A stretch of 64,000 bases of DNA from Nodularia sp. (in: cyanobacteria) (GTDB lineage Bacteria; Cyanobacteriota; Cyanobacteriia; Cyanobacteriales; Nostocaceae), in NCBI GenBank assembly GCA_007692755.1, contig REBL01000112.1, forward strand, positions 52,353 to 116,352. Reading direction: 5' to 3'. The translations under genes were made by a program, and so were the position numbers. Each line of letters opens with the position of its first letter. The first letter of the stretch is position 1. The notes beneath the pieces were generated by a model, which did not search any database, had not been told where the DNA came from, and saw nothing but the letters and a program-made list of their open reading frames with translations. Shown here piece after piece: positions 16,250 to 25,189 of the stretch.

Positions 16250-17776
16250 ATGTCTAATATTTCTACTCACAAAACTAAATCTCGCGTTGCTGTCATCGGT
16301 GCGGGGATAGGCGGACTGACGGCGGCGGCATTATTAGCCCATCGAGGTTACAGCGTTTTAGTCTTAGACCAAGCCCTGGTTCCGGGGGGTTGTGCTTCCA
16401 CATTTCAACGGCGCGGATTTACCTTTGATGTGGGGGCGACTCAGGTAGCTGGATTGGAACCTGGGGGAATCCATCACCGGATTTTCTCAGAATTATCTAT
16501 AGATTTACCGGAGGCGACACCTTGTGACCCGGCTTGTGCTGTGTATTTACCTGGGGAAAGTACACCGATTAATGTTTGGCGTGACCCCCAGAAATGGCGA
16601 GAGGAACGCCAAAAACAATTTCCTGGGAGTGAACCGTTTTGGCAGATGATGGCGGTGTTATTTGAGGCTAGTTGGCAATTCCAAGGACGTGACCCGGTTT
16701 TACCTCCCCGGAGTTTGTGGGATTTATGGCAATTAACTCAAGCGGTACGCCCTAGTACATTAATTACCGTACCCTATACTTTATTTACTGTGGGGGATGC
16801 TTTACGCTTTTACGGACTGGCTAAAGACCATCGTTTGAAAACGTTTTTGGATTTGCAATTAAAGCTATATTCTCAAGTTGATACTGAAGAAACAGCTTTA
16901 CTTTATGCAGCCACGGCGTTGAGTGTCTCCCAATTACCCCAAGGTTTATTTCACCTCCAAGGTAGTATGCAGGTACTAAGCGATCGCCTGGTGGAATCCT
17001 TAGAAAGAGATGGTGGTAAGTTATTAATGCGCCACACTGTAGAACAAATTCAGGTGGAAAATAACCAAGCTACATCTGTAGTGATCAGAAATCAGAAAAC
17101 AGGTGAGATATGCACAGAAACCGTAGACCATGTAGTTGCTAACGTCACCGTGCAGAACTTAGTGCAACTATTGGGAGAAAAAGCCCCATCTGGGTATAAA
17201 AATCGGGTGGAAAAATTACCCCAAGCGTCGGGCGCATTTGTGGTGTATTTAGGCGTAGATGTCAGCGCCATTCCCCCAGATTGTCCGCCCCACCTCCAAT
17301 TTCTCTATGATGTCGATGGACCGATTGGGGAAAATAATTCTTTGTTTGTTTCCGTCAGTCATCCCGGAGATGGACGCGCCCCAGATGGGAAAGCGACAAT
17401 TATCGCTTCATCTTTTGTCGATCCTGCACCGTGGTGGGAAACGAATAATTATCAAGGACTTAAACAGAAGTATACAGAAGATGCGATCGCTCGTCTTTCG
17501 GAATACTTTTACCTCAAACCAGAAACCATCATTCATCAAGAAGCCGCCACACCCCGGAGTTTTGCTCATTACACAGCACGCGATCGCGGTATAGTAGGCG
17601 GTATTGGTCAAAGAATACCCACCTTTGGCCCCTTTGGATTTGCCAATCGCACACCCATCAACCATTTATGGTTAGTCGGTGACTCCACTCATCCCGGAGA
17701 AGGAACAGCTGGAGTAAGTTATTCAGCGTTGACAGTGGTCAGACAAATTGAGGCGAAATCTCAGCATAAATACTAA
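16250..17776 (+). CDS. crtD: CrtD-like carotenoid C-3',4' desaturase / phytoene desaturase family
   Basis: A 508-aa FAD-dependent amine-oxidase/carotene-desaturase protein. The dinucleotide-binding fold VAVIGAGIGGLTAAALLAHRG lies at residues 13-34, followed by PGGCASTFQRRGFTFDVGAT. The C-terminal FAD-binding segment is HLWLVGDSTHPGEGTAGVSY. Size and the N-terminal pattern fit cyanobacterial CrtD, which introduces the 3',4' double bond during myxoxanthophyll synthesis; CrtH (prolycopene isomerase) is the closest alternative. An AAAGGA ribosome site precedes the ATG. It is divergent from the M16 gene. Confidence 0.75.
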   Translation: MSNISTHKTKSRVAVIGAGIGGLTAAALLAHRGYSVLVLDQALVPGGCASTFQRRGFTFDVGATQVAGLEPGGIHHRIFSELSIDLPEATPCDPACAVYLPGESTPINVWRDPQKWREERQKQFPGSEPFWQMMAVLFEASWQFQGRDPVLPPRSLWDLWQLTQAVRPSTLITVPYTLFTVGDALRFYGLAKDHRLKTFLDLQLKLYSQVDTEETALLYAATALSVSQLPQGLFHLQGSMQVLSDRLVESLERDGGKLLMRHTVEQIQVENNQATSVVIRNQKTGEICTETVDHVVANVTVQNLVQLLGEKAPSGYKNRVEKLPQASGAFVVYLGVDVSAIPPDCPPHLQFLYDVDGPIGENNSLFVSVSHPGDGRAPDGKATIIASSFVDPAPWWETNNYQGLKQKYTEDAIARLSEYFYLKPETIIHQEAATPRSFAHYTARDRGIVGGIGQRIPTFGPFGFANRTPINHLWLVGDSTHPGEGTAGVSYSALTVVRQIEAKSQHKY

Positions 17777-17957
17777 GCTTTTGGCGTAAATCAGCAAAAA
17801 AAGTTAACACAGATAAATACCCGTAAACTATCTGTGTGCATCTGTGGTCAAATCTCAAAAATATTGACTCTGGCAAAATATCTAGTAAAATTACATCCTC
17901 ATAGTAATTTGTATGTAGGTACTCTTGCTGTGCTATCAACTAAGATAAGCTGGATAC

Positions 17958-18326
17958 ATGAATTACGAAACAGCTCGCCAACTCCTCGTAGCCCAGACAC
18001 TCACAACTGATGAAAACCCAGATGCTTTGTTAATGCGAATGAAGCTAGGAAAACCACCAGTACCCGGTCAGATAACCTCAATTTTGTTAGCGTTGAAAGT
18101 AGTCTTTGAAGCCATGAAAGACGCACCCAACCTCGACCGAGAATTAGCCTTTGCCCTTTATCAGTTGGGTGTAAAGGCGCAACAAATATTTGTAGCGGGG
18201 CGTAAAGCTGGGGTTGATTGGCCGCCTCTGCTGAAAGAGGATTTGCTGAGAATTTCCCTAGCGACTGAAAGCATTTTTTCTGGAGTCTGGCAAACCCCAT
18301 CTCCTGTGGGATTAGGGGGATTATAG
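17958..18326 (+). CDS. Conserved cyanobacterial protein, unknown function
   Basis: A 122-aa soluble, mostly helical protein (MNYETARQLLVAQTLTTDEN...) with no motif I can link to a function. It has no signal peptide or membrane segment. The sequence has the even composition and clear ATG expected of a real gene. It stands alone between crtD and a convergent secreted-protein gene. Confidence 0.7.
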   Translation: MNYETARQLLVAQTLTTDENPDALLMRMKLGKPPVPGQITSILLALKVVFEAMKDAPNLDRELAFALYQLGVKAQQIFVAGRKAGVDWPPLLKEDLLRISLATESIFSGVWQTPSPVGLGGL

Positions 18327-18378
18327 AGGCGACTTGCAGCAGGCTGGGTTCAACCGAACCCACAGCAAACGCCAACTA

Positions 18379-18990
18379 TTAGCGAGTCCGCAATTCAGAT
18401 TCCAATTTATCGAGGTCAGCTTTGAGAAAAATCGTCATCTGACCAGTGAAAGCTTTGCCTCCTTGAGGTTTGGCAATTTCTAGCCAATAGGCATAGCGAT
18501 CGCCCACACGTAATTCTCCCCGTAAAGCCTCCCTGATAGGAGTTCTAGCCATCCGAGCCGAGTTAATTGCACTCTGATTAGGATACTCATATATGACTTG
18601 AGCGCGATTAAAATCTTGATAGATATCTAACCCATAAATTATCCGCAGAGATTCCTGGAGACGCTGCAAACTCATCCCGTTAATGGCATCATACATAGTC
18701 AGGCGTTCATTCCGAATCCGGCTGCGGTCTTGGGTCATTGTCACCCTACCAGGAGGTAACACCGATGCGAGAAAAGTGAATCGCTGGGCTGCTGTATCAC
18801 TTTTTTGGATAAATAAACGTTCTCCAGGTCGAGGGCGAAGTGTAGGATGTGCTTTGATCCAGGTAGTTACTTCTTCTGTAGTTTGCCCTGGTAACGCATC
18901 AGCCTTGGAATCAAACAGCATTCCCATACCCAGCCAGGGAACGAGAGAAAAGGGCAAAATCAAGAAGTTCAGCAGAGATTTTTTCAGCAT
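18379..18990 (-). CDS. Conserved secreted protein, unknown function
   Basis: A 203-aa protein with an N-terminal signal peptide (MLKKSLLNFLILPFSLVPW..., cleavage likely after SKADA). The rest is a mixed alpha/beta domain with no known active-site motif. It should lie in the periplasm or thylakoid lumen. It converges on the upstream hypothetical gene with about 50 bp between stops. I do not recognise the family. Confidence 0.75.
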   Translation of the reverse strand: MLKKSLLNFLILPFSLVPWLGMGMLFDSKADALPGQTTEEVTTWIKAHPTLRPRPGERLFIQKSDTAAQRFTFLASVLPPGRVTMTQDRSRIRNERLTMYDAINGMSLQRLQESLRIIYGLDIYQDFNRAQVIYEYPNQSAINSARMARTPIREALRGELRVGDRYAYWLEIAKPQGGKAFTGQMTIFLKADLDKLESELRTR

Positions 18991-19137
18991 TTTCCTATTC
19001 GGGACTTACATAGAAATTTCCCCCAACAGGGGATAATCATAGTTTTCCCGTTTTACAGTCCGATTATTTCATTTGCTTCAGTCTCGGTGTCAAGGCGGGC
19101 ATAACAAGAAAAGTAACATATTCTAGGATTGAGCATC

Positions 19138-19419
19138 ATGCATGACTCTGCAACTCAACCTCAAATCTTACGCGCAGCATGGGAACAAGGTTTACAGCAG
19201 GGGTTAACCCAAGTTGCACTCAATATGCTGGAAGAAGGTATTGATTTAGCTCTTGTAGCAAAGCTAACGGGATTATCACTGACAAGAGTTCAGAAATTGC
19301 AAACTTACGATGCTGATAATTCCCAAGCATTAGTCAAAGATTTTTTGGAGTTAAGTGAATCATCACTGAACAAAGTTTGGCTGGATTTAGAGGAAGACGA
19401 AGCTTGGAAGAATCTATAG
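19138..19419 (+). CDS. Antitoxin-like small protein (orphan)
   Basis: A 93-aa protein. The N-terminal part (EGIDLALVAKLTGLSLTRVQKLQ) is a helix-turn-helix-like segment of the type found at the end of Rpn/PD-(D/E)XK transposase-like proteins. The C-terminal part (DFLELSESSLNKVWLDLEEDEAWKNL) resembles the toxin-binding tail of small antitoxins. I use ATG 19138; the frame extends to a TTG at 19129. No toxin gene follows directly, since the next gene is the Panacea protein. Function by resemblance only. Confidence 0.6.
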   Translation: MHDSATQPQILRAAWEQGLQQGLTQVALNMLEEGIDLALVAKLTGLSLTRVQKLQTYDADNSQALVKDFLELSESSLNKVWLDLEEDEAWKNL

Positions 19420-19564
19420 TTTGACAATTGCCCTGAGAGAACCTTAAAGTAGTACAATTAAACTAAAGACAGCAGAAAATTCTCCATAGCTGTTCTTACA
19501 ATAACTCTTTAAACTGATGTATTGAGAGGGATAAAGGCTAACTATTGTGTATTAGGCTGAAGAG

Positions 19565-20029
19565 GTGATTATAGTGTTGTCATGTTTTGACGTAGCAAAT
19601 TACTTTATCTGGCTGGCAAATGAAACAGGCTCTTTTATCAGTAATCTAAAGCTGCAAAAGCTTGTGTACTATGCTCAAGCTTGGCATCTTGCAATCTATA
19701 AAACTCCTCTGTTCCCAGAAGATTTTCAAGCATGGATACATGGCCCAGTTATACCTGTATTGTACCAGAAGTACAAATCTTTTGGATGGCAACCTATTTT
19801 AGAGGATGCGAACCCAGAACTAGAATTACCTGATGAGATTCGAGAGTTTCTGGATGAACTTGCAGAAGAATACTTTGCTTGCGATGCTTATGAACTTGAG
19901 CAAATGACTCATGCTGAGGGACCCTGGAATTGGGCTAGAGGAAATTTAGCATCTGATGCACCTTCCAACGAAATCATTGAAAAGGAGTGGATGAAGGAGT
20001 ACTACGCATCTCGTGGCGAAGAAGATTAA
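19565..20029 (+). CDS. Panacea (DUF4065/SocA-like) domain antitoxin
   Basis: A 154-aa protein with the Panacea/DUF4065 pattern: FDVANYFIWLANE, LKLQKLVYYAQAWHLAIY and FPEDFQAWIHGPVIPVLY. These domains act as broadly adaptable antitoxins and as the SocA proteolysis adaptor. The start is GTG at 19565, or more probably GTG at 19574 with a GAAGAGG site 7 nt upstream. Its 3' end overlaps by 17 bp a second frame (20013-20447) that looks like its toxin partner but is interrupted by a stop. Confidence 0.85.
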   Translation: MIIVLSCFDVANYFIWLANETGSFISNLKLQKLVYYAQAWHLAIYKTPLFPEDFQAWIHGPVIPVLYQKYKSFGWQPILEDANPELELPDEIREFLDELAEEYFACDAYELEQMTHAEGPWNWARGNLASDAPSNEIIEKEWMKEYYASRGEED

Positions 20030-20447
20030 GAAGACTGATATTACCAAAGATAGCAGATTAGGTATTAAACCAACGAAGCTGAAGTCACCTCAAGGCATCA
20101 GCTTTTCGTTTAAATATTATCAAGATGGACACACAAAATTTTGTTGTACCGAAAAAGAGGTAATTTACTGACTGACCCTACTTGATCGATTAAAAGCTTT
20201 ATCTAGCTTGACGGCTCAAGATTTGTTAATAAATCGTAGTAGTAGCCTCAGATGTCATCCGATAAAATGGGAAGATACCAGCGAAAGCGGATTTGGTTTG
20301 CCCAACGAAGAGCAATTGGTTGATACACCTTATCAATTTTCCCTCTCCTCAAATAAACATGGTAGAGTTCATGGGTTTTTTATTGACGAGATTTTTTATA
20401 TTGTTTGGCTAGACCCAGATCATCTGCTTTATCCAGCAAAAAACTAA
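20013..20447 (+). pseudogene. Putative toxin partner of the Panacea antitoxin, interrupted by in-frame TGA
   Basis: One continuous frame runs from GTG 20013 to TAA 20445-20447, broken only by TGA at 20169-20171. Before the stop it reads VAKKIKKTDITKDSRLG...CCTEKEVIY and after it LTLLDRLKALSSLTAQDLL...HGRVHGFFIDEIFYIVWLDPDHLLYP. The second half ends in an aromatic, Asp/His-containing motif reminiscent of small RNase-type toxins (inference). Continuity of frame across the stop, and the 17-bp overlap with the antitoxin gene, argue for one gene inactivated by a single base change. Alternatives are a separate short gene at 20208 or a sequencing error. Confidence 0.6.
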
Positions 20448-21466
20448 GGAATCATCGCCACCTTAATCACTTTACGCGCCTTCATATCACAAAATACCTG
20501 CTCTAAATCCTGAAGCGATCGCTCTTCACTAATCAATAATTCAAAAGGTATTTTACCACTAGCTATCAATGCCAGCGCCGCCCTTACATATTCCGGCGTA
20601 TTATGAAACACACCTTTTAAAGTCAGTTCACTATAATGTAACTGCTCTGTATTCACCGTAATCGTCGTATCTCGTGGACAACCACCGAATAAATTCACAG
20701 TTGCACCAGGACGGGCGCAAGCGATCGCAGTTTCCCAAACACTAGGTACACCAGTCGCTTCAATCACCACATCTGCACCCCATCCCTGAGTTAATTCTTT
20801 CACCACACCGGGAATATCGGGAATTTGATGATAATTAAAAGTTTTAGCAGCACCAAGTTTTGCACCAATTTCTAGTCGGTGGTCATTACCTCCCCACAGC
20901 AAAACTTCCGCCGTATCAGCTAAAGCTGCTACAAACATCAACCCAATCGCCCCATCTCCCAAGACAACTACTCTGTCTTTTTCTTTAATATCAGAACGAG
21001 CGATACCATGCAAAACACAAGCTAAAGGTTCCGTCATTGATGCTAATTGCAACGGTAACTCATCGGGAACCCTCAACATATTATGCTGCACAATTGCCGC
21101 CGGAATCTTCAAATATTCCGCAAAAGTGCCGTTATTCCAAGTAATGTGGGGACACAAAGAATATTCTTGGCGTTGACAAAAAAAGCATTTCATGCAGGGG
21201 GCAGAATTATTCGCCACGATGCGATCGCCTATCTGCCAATCTGTCACCCCAGCACCCACAGCCACAATTTCCCCAGCCGCCTCATGACCAAACAGCGTCG
21301 GTAGTTTCAGCATCTTCGCATGACCACCACGCCGCCAAACCTTCAAATCTGTGCCACAAGTTGTCGCTGCAACCACTTTGATCACAACTTCACCAACTGC
21401 CGGAGTGGGTTCAGCAACCTGCTCTAAGCGTAAATCTTCCTGACCGTAAAGTAACGCTGCTAACAC
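20444..21466 (-). CDS. Zinc-dependent medium-chain dehydrogenase (alcohol/sorbitol dehydrogenase-like)
   Basis: A 340-aa MDR-family oxidoreductase. The catalytic zinc ligands are Cys in TTCGTDLKVW and the His-Glu of LFGHEAAGEIVAVG; the structural zinc cysteines are CMKCFFCQRQEYSLC. The Rossmann motif is VVVLGDGAIGLMF. It reduces or oxidises an alcohol or polyol with NAD(P)H; the substrate cannot be read. Its stop overlaps the stop of the convergent interrupted toxin gene by 4 bp. Confidence 0.92.
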   Translation of the reverse strand: MLAALLYGQEDLRLEQVAEPTPAVGEVVIKVVAATTCGTDLKVWRRGGHAKMLKLPTLFGHEAAGEIVAVGAGVTDWQIGDRIVANNSAPCMKCFFCQRQEYSLCPHITWNNGTFAEYLKIPAAIVQHNMLRVPDELPLQLASMTEPLACVLHGIARSDIKEKDRVVVLGDGAIGLMFVAALADTAEVLLWGGNDHRLEIGAKLGAAKTFNYHQIPDIPGVVKELTQGWGADVVIEATGVPSVWETAIACARPGATVNLFGGCPRDTTITVNTEQLHYSELTLKGVFHNTPEYVRAALALIASGKIPFELLISEERSLQDLEQVFCDMKARKVIKVAMIP

Positions 21467-21533
21467 AGCTTTTAACCTAATTAATTAGCTTCACCCGATT
21501 TTATCAGATTGCCGAAGACAAACTCTCTAGGAC

Positions 21534-21749
21534 TTACGCAATAAATCGCGTCTTCTCCTCATCCCTTAATGTTGTCTGAGGAAGCACTGCCGTATTCTGA
21601 GCTTCCCCACGAGGATTAGGCACACGAATCACAGTCAATAGAGGTACTTCTTGCCTGCAAGACTGACAAAACCAATAAAGTTCACCATGACGGACATGAC
21701 GCAGAATGGAACCACCGCAACACGGACAGGTGTTGGCTCTCGTATTCAT
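21534..21749 (-). CDS. Small zinc-ribbon protein
   Basis: A 71-aa protein with two CXXC pairs (CPCC and CQSC) in MNTRANTCPCCGGSILRHV and YWFCQSCRQEV, forming a zinc ribbon. The C-terminal half is without a recognisable fold. It lies between a glycosyltransferase and the dehydrogenase on the same strand. Function unknown. Confidence 0.75.
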   Translation of the reverse strand: MNTRANTCPCCGGSILRHVRHGELYWFCQSCRQEVPLLTVIRVPNPRGEAQNTAVLPQTTLRDEEKTRFIA

Positions 21750-21803
21750 ACAAATATCCTCTTTAAAAAAGTTGTTGTTTAAAATGTGGAAAAAAATTGT
21801 TGA

Positions 21804-22871
21804 TTAAAACCCAGCTGGAGCCGCATCTAAATAACCATTTGCATAAATGCGGCTGTTGATAATTTGTTTGTAAACTGCTTCGTAGCCATTAACCATTTGG
21901 TTAACACTAAATTTGTCTTCTATATGTTTTCGACAGGCTTGACGATTGAGTGCCAACGCCGCCGGAATCATAGTTGCCATTTCTGCATAGCTTTGGCAGA
22001 TAAAACCTGTTTCACCCTGAACAATCACCTCCTCTACAGAACCTAAATTCATGGCAATTACTGGTGTTCCAGTCGCCATCGATTCAATCATTACCAAGCC
22101 AAACGGTTCTTGCCAATTAATGGGAAACAAAGTTATAGCAGCATTTCCTAGCAGTTCAGCTTTGGCGGCGTGGTTGATTTCACCCAGATATTCAATTTGC
22201 TGACCATCAATATGGGGAACAATTTCTTGTTCAAAAAACAGAAAATCCCCGACATCAACTTTTCCTGCCATTTTCAAGCGCCAACCAGTCTGTTTAGCAA
22301 TAGCGATCGCTTTTTCTGCCCCCTTCTCTGGAGAAAACCGACCTAAAAACGCTAAATATTGCGGTTCTTGTGGTTGGGCTATAAATGGATAATCGCTAGG
22401 CTCTATGCCGTTATACACCGTAGCCACATAATTTAATGTGATTTGACGCTGCGCTTTGCTAATGCTGACGTATGGTTGCTGGTGGTGGTGACTAAATACT
22501 TTTTGGTTATCTGGAGTAAAACTATTGTGCAATGTATGAACGGTGGGAGTTGAGACCAAACTTGCCAAAGGTAAAGCCGCTATCCCTACATGAGAATGAA
22601 TAATATCGAATGCCACAGCTTGCTGGTAAACTTGGCTAAGTTCGAGAATTTCATACCCGGCATAATCTTGAACGTTTTTGTCTAAGCGTAATGCTAGGGG
22701 AGAAACTGCTTTTAAATCAGCCAAGGTTTGAGAGTCACCAGAAGCGAACAAAGTAACTTCATGACCGCGACGAACTAGTTCATCCGTCAAGTGACTCACT
22801 ACCAGTTCAATTCCTCCATAACTAGGAGGCGGAACTCGTTCCCATAAGGGAGCGACTTGAGCGATTTTCAT
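21804..22871 (-). CDS. Glycosyltransferase family 4 protein
   Basis: A GT-B fold glycosyltransferase of about 355 aa. The N-terminal acceptor domain begins MKIAQVAPLWERVPPPSYGG with the glycine-rich loop; the C-terminal domain carries FLGRFSPEKGAEKAI and the E-X7-E motif in EPFGLVMIESMATGTPVIA. It transfers a sugar from a nucleotide donor, probably for exopolysaccharide or glycolipid synthesis. I use ATG 22871; the frame extends to 22913 but without family similarity. Confidence 0.92.
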   Translation of the reverse strand: MKIAQVAPLWERVPPPSYGGIELVVSHLTDELVRRGHEVTLFASGDSQTLADLKAVSPLALRLDKNVQDYAGYEILELSQVYQQAVAFDIIHSHVGIAALPLASLVSTPTVHTLHNSFTPDNQKVFSHHHQQPYVSISKAQRQITLNYVATVYNGIEPSDYPFIAQPQEPQYLAFLGRFSPEKGAEKAIAIAKQTGWRLKMAGKVDVGDFLFFEQEIVPHIDGQQIEYLGEINHAAKAELLGNAAITLFPINWQEPFGLVMIESMATGTPVIAMNLGSVEEVIVQGETGFICQSYAEMATMIPAALALNRQACRKHIEDKFSVNQMVNGYEAVYKQIINSRIYANGYLDAAPAGF

Positions 22872-23316
22872 AAAGTTGTTGCGGTTCAGTGGGAAAAATA
22901 TTCGGCAAAGCAAGTAATATGATCATATTGAGAAAATGAGGATTTATACTTACTTTGTTGAGACTTAAATTAACCTGATTGACTCTTTTGAGGGCAATAT
23001 TGGTTAACCGTACCTTCAACCACTACCAATACATTTTAAAACATCAACAATAGCTACTAAGCAGCTACACTTTTAAAATATAGCGTAGGTTCTAGTCGTT
23101 TCATCTATCTTGGGGATCATGCAACTGAGAGTATTTTTCGTAGCTAAAATTACAAAATAATAGTTTTTGTAGCTGTGAATACTAAAAATATGAGCTTGTA
23201 TCAATTTTTCGTAACTTTAAGTTAGTCAAAATCGTTATTCTACGTCAATGTTAAATCTTTGTAAAATAATTGCTAATTAAAAATTAATATTTATTTTCAA
23301 ACCTGATAAATTACCA
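22872..23316. other. Gene-free divergent region
   Basis: AT-rich region of about 445 bp between two divergent genes. It must contain both promoters, but I cannot assign them with confidence. I see no repeats, RNA genes or coding frames that look real. Confidence 0.5.
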
Positions 23317-24099
23317 ATGAAAATTGCCACTTGGAATGTCAACTCAATTCGGATGCGCCTGGAACAGGTGATTTTTTGGTTAAGCGAAAATCCCATTGAT
23401 GTCCTCTGCTTGCAGGAAACAAAAGTTGTAGACAAGGATTTTCCGCGATCGCCCTTGGAAGAATTAGGCTATCACGTTTATGTTTCTGGACAAAAAGCTT
23501 ATAACGGCGTAGCCCTAATTAGTCGCCAACCACTCATTGATGTCAGCGCTGGTTTCACGCCGATTTTACCCAAGACAGAGCCAGCATGGGATGAGCAAAA
23601 GCGCGTGATTACAGGCGTAATTGACGGCATTCGCCTAGTAAATTTGTATGTCCCTAATGGTTCAGCCATAGGCAGCGAAAAATACGAATTCAAGCTAGGC
23701 TGGCTGAAAGTGCTACGGGAGTATTTGCAAACCCTTTTACTTTCACAACCAGCAATCTGTATCTGTGGTGACTTCAACATCGCCCTAGCAGCCGAAGACA
23801 TTCACGAAAAAGCGAATCCAGAAAATCACATCATGTCATCGGCACCAGAACGCCAAGCCTTACGGGATATTCTCGAACTGGGATTTGCTGATGCCTTTCG
23901 CAAATTTACCACCGAAGGCGGACACTACAGTTGGTGGGACTATCGCGCCGCCGGCTTTCAGCGTAATCGGGGTTGGCGAATTGACCATCATTATCTCACC
24001 CCCATTCTGTACGAACGCGCTAAAAGCTGCATAATTGACGTTACCCCCAGAAAATTACCCCAACCCAGCGACCATACCCCAGTAATCGTGGAATTTTAG
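23317..24099 (+). CDS. xth: Exodeoxyribonuclease III
   Basis: A 260-aa endonuclease/exonuclease/phosphatase-fold enzyme of base-excision repair that cuts at abasic sites. Motifs: KIATWNVNSIRMR (Asn), LCLQETKV (catalytic Glu), ICGDFNIA (Asp/Asn) and the C-terminal WRIDHHYL and PSDHTPVI (Asp-His). The full family length is present and every catalytic residue is intact. It is followed after 37 bp by an SDR gene on the same strand. Confidence 0.95.
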   Translation: MKIATWNVNSIRMRLEQVIFWLSENPIDVLCLQETKVVDKDFPRSPLEELGYHVYVSGQKAYNGVALISRQPLIDVSAGFTPILPKTEPAWDEQKRVITGVIDGIRLVNLYVPNGSAIGSEKYEFKLGWLKVLREYLQTLLLSQPAICICGDFNIALAAEDIHEKANPENHIMSSAPERQALRDILELGFADAFRKFTTEGGHYSWWDYRAAGFQRNRGWRIDHHYLTPILYERAKSCIIDVTPRKLPQPSDHTPVIVEF

Positions 24100-24136
24100 A
24101 TTAGTCTGTAGATGGAATTCATCACCAAAAATCCTT

Positions 24137-25012
24137 ATGTTTCTGGTAACTGGAGCAACGGGAGGAATTGGTCGCCGAGTGGTGCGACTCCTACGCCTAG
24201 AAGAAAAGTCAGTGAGGGCATTTGTCCGCCTCACTTCGCGTTATAACGAGTTAGAACACCGAGGAGCAGAAATTATCATCGGTGATTTGCGACGAGACAA
24301 AGATATTGCCAAAGCTTGTCGGGGTGTGGAGTACATTATCAGCGCCCACGGTTCTGATGGTGACTCCTTATCACTGGACTATCGCGCCAACATTGAACTC
24401 ATCGATCAGGCTAAAGCTAATGAAGTCAAGCATTTTGTCTTTATTTCCGTACTGGGAGCCGAACGGGGCTATGAAGATGCTCCCGTATTCAAAGCCAAAC
24501 GAGCAGTAGAACAATATTTAGAAGCTAGTGGCTTGAATTACACAATTTTACGCCCAACTGGATTAGCATCTAACTTACTGTCATTGGCAGAACGGTTTCG
24601 CGAAACAGGTTTGTATTTGCTGATTGGTGATCCTAAAAACCGGACTTCGGTTGTCAGTACAGATGATTTAGCGAGGATAGTAGTCAATTCAATCACTGCT
24701 GAAGGCGCACGCAACCAAATATTACCAGTCGGAGGGCCAGAGATTTTATTGCGTGAGGATATTCCCCAAATTTTTAGTCGCATCTTCAATAAAGAACCAG
24801 TAGTAATTAATTCACCTTTGTTCGTTGTTGATGGTTTACGCAGTGCATTGGGTTTATTTAACCCCTCAGCACAAAAAGCTTTCGGAACCTATCGCACATT
24901 ACTGTCCAATGAATTTTTCTGTAGAAAAGAGGAAATAGCCAACTTAGAAAGAATTTTCAATTTCCACTTGGAAACTTTAGAAAATTTTCTGCGGCGATAT
25001 CTCGCAGTTTGA
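24137..25012 (+). CDS. NmrA-like atypical short-chain dehydrogenase/reductase
   Basis: A 291-aa Rossmann-fold protein. The NAD(P)-binding motif is VTGATGGIGRRVVRLL at the N-terminus, with IIGDLRRD and FISVLGAERG downstream; YTILRPTGLASNL is typical of NmrA/Ycf39-like atypical SDRs. Such cyanobacterial proteins often act in photosystem or pigment assembly, but the specific role is not readable here. It may be co-transcribed with xth. Confidence 0.88.
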   Translation: MFLVTGATGGIGRRVVRLLRLEEKSVRAFVRLTSRYNELEHRGAEIIIGDLRRDKDIAKACRGVEYIISAHGSDGDSLSLDYRANIELIDQAKANEVKHFVFISVLGAERGYEDAPVFKAKRAVEQYLEASGLNYTILRPTGLASNLLSLAERFRETGLYLLIGDPKNRTSVVSTDDLARIVVNSITAEGARNQILPVGGPEILLREDIPQIFSRIFNKEPVVINSPLFVVDGLRSALGLFNPSAQKAFGTYRTLLSNEFFCRKEEIANLERIFNFHLETLENFLRRYLAV

Positions 25013-25074
25013 ATAAGGTAATGGTAGGGAAAATTTTCGTTCCAATTCCCCATTAGACATTTCAGGACAAAGAA

Positions 25075-25137
25075 TGTAGAGACTTTCCATGGAACGTCTC
25101 TACAAAGTCCCACCGAAGACAAATATTTAAATTCGGT
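25075..25137. repeat. Interspersed two-hairpin repeat (GTAGAGAC...ATTCGGT)
   Basis: About 63 bp with two inverted repeats: GTAGAGAC / GTCTCTAC and ACCGAA / TTCGGT. A reverse-oriented related copy lies at 33405-33467, and the first hairpin alone recurs near 33720-33750 and 40991-41018. It lies between the SDR and HlyD genes. Confidence 0.75.
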
Positions 25138-25189
25138 CGCTGTCTATTCCCCATTCCGCACTCCCTATTCCCCAATAATCTAAAATTAT

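Noticed and set aside
20169..20171. In-frame TGA as a selenocysteine codon
   Set aside because: No supporting downstream element is visible, the residue position is not a conserved Cys as far as I can judge, and this route is not expected in cyanobacteria; a nonsense change is simpler.
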